Source: an uncultured Roseburia sp. (GTDB taxonomy: Bacteria > Bacillota > Clostridia > Lachnospirales > Lachnospiraceae). From it: a DNA stretch of 5,712 nt. The DNA lies in the NCBI GenBank assembly GCA_947057405.1, contig CAMSEJ010000171.1, forward strand, positions 1 through 5,712. Reading direction: 5' to 3'. Under the pieces are notes generated by a model that was not told the origin of the DNA, ran no database searches, and saw only the letters and a list, made by a program, of their open reading frames with translations. Shown piece after piece: positions 1 to 5,417 of the stretch (the stretch's first letter is position 1; each line of letters begins with the position of its first letter). Position numbers and translations under genes: made by a program.

Positions 1-592
1 ATTGTGGGCAGATACAAACTGTCCTTTTGAAGTAATAGCTTGACAGCCAGAACACACAGGGAATAGCCATCAGAACAAAAAGAACAAACGGCCACCATAT
101 TCCCGTAGCAATCCAGAGAATGATTAACGTCCACTGGATTATGCTAATAGGAATACCTGTAATCAGCAGGACAGCGTGCAGTTGTTTCATTTTCTTTTTG
201 TTTTCTATTACATAAGCTATATCACTGATAGATTCAACGGAAAAATTTTCCACGCTCTTTAGCTCTCGCTTTATCTCATTGAGTATATCCAGCTTTTCCT
301 GTCTCTCGTTTATTTCGTTACGAAGAAGTTGTTCCTGCTGTTCAAGTAAAGTAGAAATAACACTGCTGAGATTCGTTTCAGACAGTAATTCTCCTATGCT
401 GTTAATCGAGATACCAACATCACGAAGAAAGCAGATGATTTTCATTCGCTTGAAGTCGTCCTCTGAATAAAGTCGCCTTCCTCCCTTTGAGAGTTCGCTG
501 GGTGTTAAAATACCACGGGTATCATAGTACTGCACTGTCCTAACAGATACGCCGCAGAGCTTTGCAATTTCTCCAGTCGTGTATTTGGACAT
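1..592 (-). CDS. MerR-family transcriptional regulator with membrane-spanning C-terminus (partial, 3' end off window)
   Basis: This is a DNA-binding regulator of the MerR family, readable for 197 codons before the window ends with no stop. Residues about 3-70 form the winged helix-turn-helix: the recognition region contains TTGEIAKLCGVSVRTVQYYD, followed by the wing (GGRRLY) and an EDDFKRMKIICFLRDVG segment. Residues about 75-115 are a Glu/Gln/Lys-rich helix of the kind that forms the dimer coiled coil. Two hydrophobic stretches, about 139-161 and 165-187, look like membrane helices separated by GIWWPF. The visible end reads CICPQ, probably the start of a Cys-rich zinc-binding tail as in clostridial MerR proteins of about 250 residues (recalled family pattern). 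The start is supported by AGGAGGT at 601-607, 8 nt upstream. Codons are more AT-ending than in the neighbours, which hints at separate acquisition. The effector and target genes are unknown; autoregulation is likely given the promoter structure. Confidence 0.92.
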   Translation of the reverse strand, partial: MSKYTTGEIAKLCGVSVRTVQYYDTRGILTPSELSKGGRRLYSEDDFKRMKIICFLRDVGISINSIGELLSETNLSSVISTLLEQQEQLLRNEINERQEKLDILNEIKRELKSVENFSVESISDIAYVIENKKKMKQLHAVLLITGIPISIIQWTLIILWIATGIWWPFVLFVLMAIPCVFWLSSYYFKRTVCICPQ

Positions 593-879
593 AGCCTTTG
601 ACCTCCTTTCGCCCTTATTTTACTTCATTACGCAGCGTTACAAGCAATACGTTACGCAGGGGGATTTTTGTAAATTTCAAAATCTTATTTCATTTGAAAA
701 AGTAAAAGCACCTGCCGCTGAACCATTTCGTTCGATCAGTAACAAGTGCCTGCTGCAAGTTCCGTATTCAATTCCGTAAAAGGCATATCTGCCCATGTTC
801 TCAAATAGAAATCAACATCCGAAAGCCTGCCAAAACAGCAGTCATCCCCTGCCCTCTGGATGACGGAGCTTTGCCAGCC
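593..879. other. Spacer between the debrancher gene and the MerR gene; no supported gene
   Basis: These 287 bases hold the ribosome binding site and promoter of the regulator (about 601-660) and most of a large hairpin next to the debrancher stop codon (823-881). I could support no complete gene. On the minus strand a 39-codon frame runs from ATG at 796 to TGA at 677 and has protein-like composition (for example YGIEYGTCSRHLL). An overlapping frame continues in phase from the debrancher stop for about 47 codons (for example LSDVDFYLRTWADMPF). Neither has a ribosome binding site. They may be decayed coding DNA, a dispersed repeat, or chance. The base composition shifts from GC-richer to AT-richer across this spacer. 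Confidence 0.5.
617..647 (-). promoter_or_regulatory. Probable MerR-type promoter of the regulator gene (19-bp spacer)
   Basis: On the minus strand a -35-like TTGCTT (642-647) and a -10-like TAAAAT (617-622) are separated by exactly 19 bp. This over-long spacing is typical of promoters activated by MerR proteins through DNA distortion (family knowledge). The spacer contains the perfect 9-bp dyad ACGCTGCGT (630-638). The octamer CTGCGTAA occurs both inside the spacer (628-635) and upstream of the -35 (652-659), 24 bp apart. The predicted transcription start, near 610, gives a very short leader just before the ribosome binding site at 601-607. Autoregulation by the encoded protein is inferred. 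Confidence 0.5.
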
Positions 880-881
880 TT
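823..881 (-). terminator. Extended hairpin after the debrancher gene, possible terminator
   Basis: The outer arms, 823-834 and 870-881, match at 10 of 12 positions. The inner arms GTCATCC/GGATGAC (841-847 and 858-864) pair perfectly around a 10-nt loop. The structure begins at the debrancher stop codon (880-882), a usual place for an intrinsic terminator. The run of U that should follow on the minus strand is weak (CTTTCGG), so termination efficiency is uncertain. It could instead be an RNA 3'-end stabiliser. Confidence 0.4.
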
Positions 882-3255
882 ACTCCCCCACCAGAACCAC
901 CACCGTGCGCGGCGGGATTTTCAGCTTGCTGTCATAATCAAATTCCGTCTGCGCCCCGATGTCCTTTCCGTCCTCATATTCTACAAACGTATTGACGCAG
1001 ACACTCCACCGCTTTCCGTCCGGCAGTGACGGGAGCTGCATTTCCAGCGGTTCCCAGAACGCATTCATCCCATAAAACACAATATCGTCCCGGGTATCCT
1101 CTATATTGCGCCCGGCATACATAATCCCAATCAGCCTTGTGCTGTGATCGGTCCCGCTGTTCCACGGATACCCGTTGTGAATACTGATTTCCGGAAGCCC
1201 GCACTTCGCGTTTGCCGTAGGCTTTCTTACAATTGCATATTTTTTGCGGAAATGGATCATATAGCGGAAGAAATCGTGAATTTCCCGATACTGTACCAGC
1301 CGTTCCCAATCCAGCCAGGAAGTCAGATTGTCCTGGCAGTACGCATTGTTGTTCCCAAACTGCGTATTGCAGAACTCGTCCCCGGCAAAAAACATGGCCG
1401 GCCCGCGGCTGAGCATCAGCGTCGCGCAGGCATTTTTTACCATGCGCCGGCGCAGGTTTTCAATTGCGGGATCATCCGTTTCCCCTTCCACGCCGCAGTT
1501 CCAGCTGTTCCCGTTATTATCCCCGTCCGTATTGTCCCAGCCGTTCTTCTCATTGTGCTTCATATTGTAGGAATACATATCATACAGTGTAAACCCGTCG
1601 TGGCAGGTCAGAAAATTCACGGATGCGCTTTTGCCGCGCTCCGACGGATCATACAAATCCCGCGATCCTGTAATCCGCGTAATCGCCGTCCCCGCCATAC
1701 CCTCGTCGCCTTTTAAGAAACGGCGCATATCGTCACGATACCTGCCGTTCCATTCCGACCACCTGCGGTACGCCGGGAAATTCCCTACCTGGTAAAGCCC
1801 GCCCGCATCCCAGGCTTCCGCAATCAGCTTTACCTTGCCCAGAATCGAATCGCACGCAATCGCCTGTAAAATCGGCGGCTCTTCCATCGGCGCGCCGCTC
1901 TGATCACGCGTCAGGATAGACGCCAGATCAAACCGGAACCCGTCCACCCGGTATTCCGTTACCCAATACCGCAGGCAGTCTATAATAAACCTGCGCATCA
2001 TCGGGTGGTTGCAGTTTAATACATTGCCGCAGCCGCTGAAGTTATAATAATACCCGTCCGGCGTCAGAATATAGTATACGTTATTGTCAATTCCCTTAAA
2101 GGAAAAACAGGGCCCCTCTTCATTGCCCTCTGCAGTATGGTTAAATACCACATCCAAAATAACCTCAATCCCGTTTTCCTTTAATTCATAAATCATCCGC
2201 TTTAGCTCGTCGCCCTCGTGATTGTGCTCCACAACGGAAGAATAGCCCGTATTCGGCGCAAAGAAGCAAACCGTATTATATCCCCAGTAATTATACAGCC
2301 GTTCTCCATCCACCACTCTGCTGTTTTCCATCTCGTCAAACTCGAAAATCGGCATCAGCTCAACCGCGTTAATCCCCAGATCCTTCAAATACGGAATTTT
2401 CCGGCGAAGCCCCTCATACGTCCCCTTCGCTTCCACACCGGAAGATTTGTGCTTCGTAAATCCTCTCACATGCATCTCGTATATCACCAGATCCTCCAAC
2501 GGATACTCCGGCTGCATCATATTGCCCCAGTCAAAATTATTTTCCACAACCCTTGCATGATACACAAACCCCTTGCCGGATTCGGGCCTCTCCCCCCAGT
2601 TCCTCTGTCCGGTCACCGCCTTTGCATAAGGGTCAAGCAATACGTTTTCCGGCTTAAACAACAGCCCCTTTTCCCTGTCATACGGCCCGTCCAGCTGGAA
2701 CGCATACTCAAATTCTTCAATTTTAAGCCCAAACACCAGCATGGAGTACGTATTCCCGATATGATACGGCTTCGGAAACTTAAGCCTTGCATACGGCTCC
2801 ATTTCCTGCGGACGGAACAACAGCAGCGTACAGCCTGTCGCTCCAATCGAATGGATGGTAAAGCTGACCCCGTTTGAGGTCGCCGTCGCTCCATCCCTGT
2901 TATAAAACCCCGGACGCACCTGAAACCCGTCAATGACATCCAAGGGCTGCAGCTTTCCCCCGCGCTGCGGCCGCTGCTGCACCTCATCTCTGTCGGCGCT
3001 TCGCTCTTCCTCCGATATCTTCCCTTTTTTCGACTCCCGCTCTTCCTCCGGTTTCCTCGCCTTTTTCGGAAGCTCCCACTCTTCCTCCGGTTTCTTCCCC
3101 TTCTTCGGAAGCTCCCGCTCCTCCTCCGGTTTCTTCCCCTTTTTCGAAAGTTCCCGCTCTTCATATTTTGGCGCCGTATTCCTGTTTTTCACCACATCGG
3201 GCTTTTTTTCCTTAAGCCCCAGCATCCCCAGTAGCCCGTTAAACCTTCCTGCCAT
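880..3255 (-). CDS. glgX: Glycogen debranching enzyme, GH13 isoamylase/GlgX type
   Basis: This 791-residue enzyme should hydrolyse alpha-1,6 branch linkages in glycogen or limit dextrins. No signal peptide is seen, so it is presumably cytoplasmic. Residues 1-30 are a short lead, 31-86 a charged tail of 12-13-residue repeats (KPEEERELPKKGK), about 107-215 a CBM48/isoamylase-N type domain, and about 255-680 the (beta/alpha)8 catalytic domain, followed by a C-terminal beta domain. All four GH13 signature regions are present: DVVFNH (368-373), GFRFD with nucleophile D443, IAEAWD with acid/base E480, and CHD with D553. ATG at 3255 is chosen because AGGGAGAGG lies just upstream (3260-3268). The in-frame ATG at 3318 lies inside the promoter and should not be transcribed. 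The gene is monocistronic by context: a terminator precedes it and a hairpin follows it. The charged tail is the odd part. A pullulanase-like specificity is the alternative. Confidence 0.94.
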   Translation of the reverse strand: MAGRFNGLLGMLGLKEKKPDVVKNRNTAPKYEERELSKKGKKPEEERELPKKGKKPEEEWELPKKARKPEEERESKKGKISEEERSADRDEVQQRPQRGGKLQPLDVIDGFQVRPGFYNRDGATATSNGVSFTIHSIGATGCTLLLFRPQEMEPYARLKFPKPYHIGNTYSMLVFGLKIEEFEYAFQLDGPYDREKGLLFKPENVLLDPYAKAVTGQRNWGERPESGKGFVYHARVVENNFDWGNMMQPEYPLEDLVIYEMHVRGFTKHKSSGVEAKGTYEGLRRKIPYLKDLGINAVELMPIFEFDEMENSRVVDGERLYNYWGYNTVCFFAPNTGYSSVVEHNHEGDELKRMIYELKENGIEVILDVVFNHTAEGNEEGPCFSFKGIDNNVYYILTPDGYYYNFSGCGNVLNCNHPMMRRFIIDCLRYWVTEYRVDGFRFDLASILTRDQSGAPMEEPPILQAIACDSILGKVKLIAEAWDAGGLYQVGNFPAYRRWSEWNGRYRDDMRRFLKGDEGMAGTAITRITGSRDLYDPSERGKSASVNFLTCHDGFTLYDMYSYNMKHNEKNGWDNTDGDNNGNSWNCGVEGETDDPAIENLRRRMVKNACATLMLSRGPAMFFAGDEFCNTQFGNNNAYCQDNLTSWLDWERLVQYREIHDFFRYMIHFRKKYAIVRKPTANAKCGLPEISIHNGYPWNSGTDHSTRLIGIMYAGRNIEDTRDDIVFYGMNAFWEPLEMQLPSLPDGKRWSVCVNTFVEYEDGKDIGAQTEFDYDSKLKIPPRTVVVLVGE
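3005..3157 (-). repeat. 39-bp in-frame tandem repeat in the debrancher N-terminus (about four units)
   Basis: Units begin (plus-strand coordinates) at 3005, 3041, 3080 and 3119, with a degenerate further start at 3158. Three units are exactly 39 bp and the first is 36 bp. Each begins TCTTCCTCC or a close variant on the plus strand. They encode 13-residue, alternating acidic and basic blocks of the KPEEERELPKKGK type; the short unit encodes 12. Because the period is a multiple of three, copy-number change keeps the reading frame. Confidence 0.9.
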
Positions 3256-3270
3256 AATACCTCTCCCTTT
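3256..3270 (-). promoter_or_regulatory. Ribosome binding site that fixes the debrancher start
   Basis: The minus strand reads AAAGGGAGAGG (3260-3270), then four bases, then ATG at 3255. This is the only good Shine-Dalgarno match near the 5' end of the frame. The upstream in-frame ATG at 3318 has none. Confidence 0.8.
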
Positions 3271-3300
3271 CTGCCTGCTCCGCCCTCGAATAATATGGAA

Positions 3301-3329
3301 AGTATAACCGAATTCCATTCAGATGTCCA
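3301..3329 (-). promoter_or_regulatory. Sigma-A-like promoter of the debrancher gene
   Basis: On the minus strand TGGACA (3324-3329, five of six matches to TTGACA) and TATACT (3301-3306, five of six to TATAAT) are 17 bp apart, the optimal spacing. Transcription should start around 3293-3295, giving a leader of about 40 nt that carries the ribosome binding site. It lies between the upstream operon's terminator and the gene, so the debrancher has its own transcript. Confidence 0.75.
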
Positions 3330-3357
3330 GAGATAATATTCCCCGCATCCGGAAATC

Positions 3358-3394
3358 AAAAAAGAGCCGCCGCAAAACCAACCGCAGCAGCCCT
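3358..3394 (-). terminator. Intrinsic terminator of the three-gene operon
   Basis: On the minus strand an 11-bp stem (arms 3384-3394 and 3363-3373, including three G-U pairs) closes a 10-nt loop and runs straight into six T (3358-3363). The upstream arm begins within the TGA stop codon (3394-3396) of the J-domain gene, so the terminator directly abuts the last coding codon. It separates the operon from the debrancher gene. Confidence 0.85.
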
Positions 3395-3999
3395 CAGCAA
3401 GGCCTGAAACAACAATTACACATCATATTCAAAAACAACATACTCAAACACCAATTCCCGGTACCCGCATACGGCCGTTCATATCCCTGCCCCATACTCT
3501 GGTACCATGTCCCTCCAAACGCCAGATGCTGCATAAACTGCCTGTACTCCATATTGCTCGGCTCAAGCCTCACTGCCTGCTCAATATGCTGTTTGGCAGT
3601 CACATTATTGCCAAGGCCCATATTGGCTACCGCGCTGAAATAATACCACCGCGCGCCCCTGCTTTCCTGCCCGACGGTCCCCAGCGCATGTAGCGCTTCT
3701 GCATAATGGCGGTTTGCAATGTAATTCGCCGCCGCCTGAAGCTCAATCGGATCGCGTTCGCCGCCGGAATATCCGCCATATGCACGGCTGCCGCCGTAAC
3801 TGTAGCTTTGCTGTTTCTCCTTCATAATCCGGTCATACGCCTGCTGCACCTGCTTGAACTTCTCCTCGGCTGCCGCCCGGTTCGGGTTGTTTACATTGGC
3901 ATCCGGATGGTATCTGCGGCTTAAGCTGCGGTACGCCTTCTTGATCTCCTCGTCGCTTGCACCCGGCTTTATGCCTAATACCTCATAAGGATTTGACAT
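3394..3999 (-). CDS. J-domain protein (DnaJ-like co-chaperone) with TPR-like repeats and Cys-rich tail
   Basis: Residues 1-66 are a J domain, the module that stimulates the ATPase of DnaK (Hsp70). They start NPYEVLGI, and the essential HPD motif sits at 31-33 between helices II and III. A short Tyr/Gly/Ser linker (65-80) follows. Residues about 86-155 form helical, TPR-like repeats (for example HYAEALHALG and AKQHIEQAVRLEPSN). The last 20 residues are hydrophobic and Cys-rich, with Cys at 184, 194, 196, 197 and 201. It lacks the Gly/Phe region and zinc-finger domain of true DnaJ, so it is a specialised class C J-protein of 201 residues. AAAGGA at 4007-4012 lies 7 nt before the start. The gene overlaps the preceding DUF5685 gene by 17 nt, implying translational coupling. 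The client is unknown; the upstream gene product is the obvious candidate. Confidence 0.93.
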   Translation of the reverse strand: MSNPYEVLGIKPGASDEEIKKAYRSLSRRYHPDANVNNPNRAAAEEKFKQVQQAYDRIMKEKQQSYSYGGSRAYGGYSGGERDPIELQAAANYIANRHYAEALHALGTVGQESRGARWYYFSAVANMGLGNNVTAKQHIEQAVRLEPSNMEYRQFMQHLAFGGTWYQSMGQGYERPYAGTGNWCLSMLFLNMMCNCCFRPC

Positions 4000-4855
4000 T
4001 CTGTTTTCCTTTCTTTTTCTTCTCCAGTTTTTTCTTTTTCAGCTGGATATATTCGTACTTAGACCACACGCCGGAATACAGTACATTGCGCAAAATATCC
4101 GCGTGCATCAATATGGGCAGGCGCTCAAAAGACTTTGCGCATTCCGACATCATGCTGGTCAAAAGCAGCTTTACAAAGGTTTCAAAATCTCCCTCCTGCT
4201 CACACACCATCCTGGCAAACGGGTTATACGCCTGACGTTTTCTGTCTTTCTCCAGGTCCTCGTAGGCATCCATCAGATAAATAAATTTGCCCATATAAAA
4301 TCCCAGGCAGCGCAGCTCCTCTGACCACTCGTCCTGCCTCCAGCCGAATATTTCCCCGGTCATTTCCCCGGTCAGCCCGGCAATCCTGTCTATATTTTCT
4401 TCCTGTGCCTCTTCCGCCTCCGAAAGCTCCCTCATATAGCGTTCCACCGCCGCAACCTGTGCGGGGTACTTTTCGCGGATCCGCCCGTAATCCTTTACAA
4501 ATGCCCGGGCAAGCGCCTTTTTCGTATATGCCCTGCCGTCCCGCCAGTCGTCCTCCAGATTGTGGCATGCCAGTATGACATTCATATCCGCCGCATACGT
4601 AGTCGCCGGATTCTGCCACGCCGTCTGTTTTCTGGTCGGATGCAGCGGGCAGGTGAATGCCGTCTCTTCATGCCCAAACTCATACAGCCCGGTCAGCAGT
4701 ACAATCAAAAACGTCATGTCGTAGTTCAAAAGCATCTGTCCCTTGGTACCGCAGCTTTTTTTCAGCTCCTGACACAATCCGCAGTAATATGCCTGATACG
4801 CCTTTGCGTCTTCTTTTGCCAGTTCTCCCCGGTTGATGTTAATATATCCAAACAT
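3983..4855 (-). CDS. DUF5685-family protein of unknown function
   Basis: I recognise this 290-residue protein by pattern as DUF5685: it opens MFGYININRGEL and has YYCGLC near residue 25. The function is unknown. It is mostly helical, soluble-looking and without a signal peptide. Visible conserved-type residues are C25, C28 and C35, then CPLHP with C69 and H72, which together could bind a metal. Two acidic helices follow: HNLEDDW (98-104) and YLMDAYEDLEKD (193-204). The spacing and helical setting recall the paired Asp-rich motifs of all-alpha isoprenyl or squalene synthases; this is inference only. The C-terminus (about 272-287) is almost pure Lys/Glu. The gene begins 11 nt after the zinc-ribbon gene, with AGGA (4865-4868) overlapping that gene's stop codon, and it overlaps the J-domain gene at its end. 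It is the central member of the operon. Confidence 0.88.
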   Translation of the reverse strand: MFGYININRGELAKEDAKAYQAYYCGLCQELKKSCGTKGQMLLNYDMTFLIVLLTGLYEFGHEETAFTCPLHPTRKQTAWQNPATTYAADMNVILACHNLEDDWRDGRAYTKKALARAFVKDYGRIREKYPAQVAAVERYMRELSEAEEAQEENIDRIAGLTGEMTGEIFGWRQDEWSEELRCLGFYMGKFIYLMDAYEDLEKDRKRQAYNPFARMVCEQEGDFETFVKLLLTSMMSECAKSFERLPILMHADILRNVLYSGVWSKYEYIQLKKKKLEKKKKGKQNVKSL

Positions 4856-4866
4856 AAGATTTCATC

Positions 4867-5262
4867 CTAACTCTTCCTGATAAATTCTACCTGGCATTTC
4901 GGGCAGGTTATGCAGATTTGTCCCCTGCCTTTGGGCACACGTACCGTCTGCCCGCATCCCGGGCATTTAAAGAACCGGTAAATCTTCTTCTGCGCCTGGC
5001 GTTCCTTCCATTTGCTCCATTTCGCCGTGCTTTTGTACCGGATGCTTAAAAACCTCCTGTTCTCCTGCTGCCGCTTCCCGATATTTTTTGAAAGCGCCCT
5101 CCAGTAAGAAAAGACTAAAAGCACCAGAGAAACCAGATAAATCAACCGGTTTCGAAACAGCATGGAAATAACCATCAGCATCAGTGTAACGGCAAGGGAG
5201 CTCTTTGAAAGCTCGTCAAAGCCATAGCGCCCATACATAAACCTCTGTACTCGTTCTCTCAT
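4867..5262 (-). CDS. Small membrane protein with C-terminal zinc ribbon, unknown function
   Basis: With the chosen start this is a 131-residue protein. The N-terminus has the motif FMYGRYGFDEL, which I recall as conserved in a family of small Firmicutes membrane proteins. Two hydrophobic segments follow (about residues 22-36 and 39-54), separated only by FRNR, giving a tight hairpin in the membrane. A basic linker rich in Lys, Arg and Trp leads to a zinc ribbon: CPGC at 100-103 and CPKC at 120-123, with an extra Cys at 117. The GQxxxVPxGxG spacing between the knuckles is typical of zinc-ribbon folds. The start at 5262 is preferred over the in-frame ATG at 5277 because GAAGG (5271-5275) is 8 nt upstream and MRERVQRFM fits the family. 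It is the first gene of the operon and has its own promoter. No enzymatic motif is seen; a DNA, RNA or protein-binding ribbon anchored at the membrane is possible. Confidence 0.85.
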   Translation of the reverse strand: MRERVQRFMYGRYGFDELSKSSLAVTLMLMVISMLFRNRLIYLVSLVLLVFSYWRALSKNIGKRQQENRRFLSIRYKSTAKWSKWKERQAQKKIYRFFKCPGCGQTVRVPKGRGQICITCPKCQVEFIRKS

Positions 5263-5275
5263 TCTATGCACCTTC
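5263..5275 (-). promoter_or_regulatory. Ribosome binding site favouring the internal start of the zinc-ribbon gene
   Basis: GAAGG on the minus strand (5271-5275) lies 8 nt before ATG at 5262. The alternative ATG at 5277 is preceded by a poor AAATACGG sequence and would overlap this site. Confidence 0.6.
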
Positions 5276-5303
5276 ATCCGTATTTACTTTCTTTACAGAT
5301 TTT

Positions 5304-5332
5304 ATGGTACCTTCCAAAACCGGGACTGTCAA
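5304..5332 (-). promoter_or_regulatory. Sigma-A-like promoter of the three-gene operon
   Basis: The minus strand has a perfect TTGACA (5327-5332), a 17-bp spacer, and TACCAT (5304-5309, four of six matches to TATAAT). The transcript would start near 5297, about 35 nt before the chosen start codon. No operator-like dyad was seen overlapping it. Confidence 0.7.
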
Positions 5333-5379
5333 CTGACCTATTGACTTTTAAGAAACATTTTATAAAATCTTCATCTATT

Positions 5380-5409
5380 CCGGCTGACTGCCCCTGCAGG
5401 CAGCACCGG
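5380..5409 (-). terminator. Hairpin just downstream of rnpB, possible terminator
   Basis: CCGG and CTGCC arms pair with GGCAG and CCGG (5399-5409 with 5380-5392), with a small internal loop and a 6-nt apical loop. It lies right after the expected RNase P RNA 3' end. The minus strand is followed by AATAGATG, not a U-run, so it may be a weak terminator or a stop for 3'-processing. On the plus strand it is followed by TCTTTTG, but no plus-strand gene reaches it. Confidence 0.35.
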
Positions 5410-5417
5410 TCTTTTGA

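Noticed and set aside
579..779. 66-residue plus-strand frame in the spacer
   Set aside because: It overlaps the MerR start, ribosome binding site and promoter, has no Shine-Dalgarno of its own, and its composition is unconvincing.
677..796. 39-codon minus-strand small gene
   Set aside because: No ribosome binding site or promoter is visible and I recognise no family. It is kept only as a possible remnant in the findings.
1144..2877. Long plus-strand reading frames antisense to the debrancher (1144-1716, 2218-2877)
   Set aside because: They mirror a gene with intact GH13 motifs, have no family-like domains, and lack convincing ribosome binding sites. They reflect GC-rich codon bias on the other strand.
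3005..3157. CRISPR array
   Set aside because: The 39-bp units are contiguous with no unique spacers and lie in frame inside a coding sequence.
2613..3164. 183-residue Arg/Ser-rich minus-strand frame overlapping the debrancher
   Set aside because: It is an out-of-phase reading of the repeat and CBM48 region; the real frame has the conserved domain.
5263..5277. Upstream ATG at 5277 as the start of the zinc-ribbon gene
   Set aside because: Its Shine-Dalgarno is poor and it would cover the better site (GAAGG) serving the ATG at 5262.
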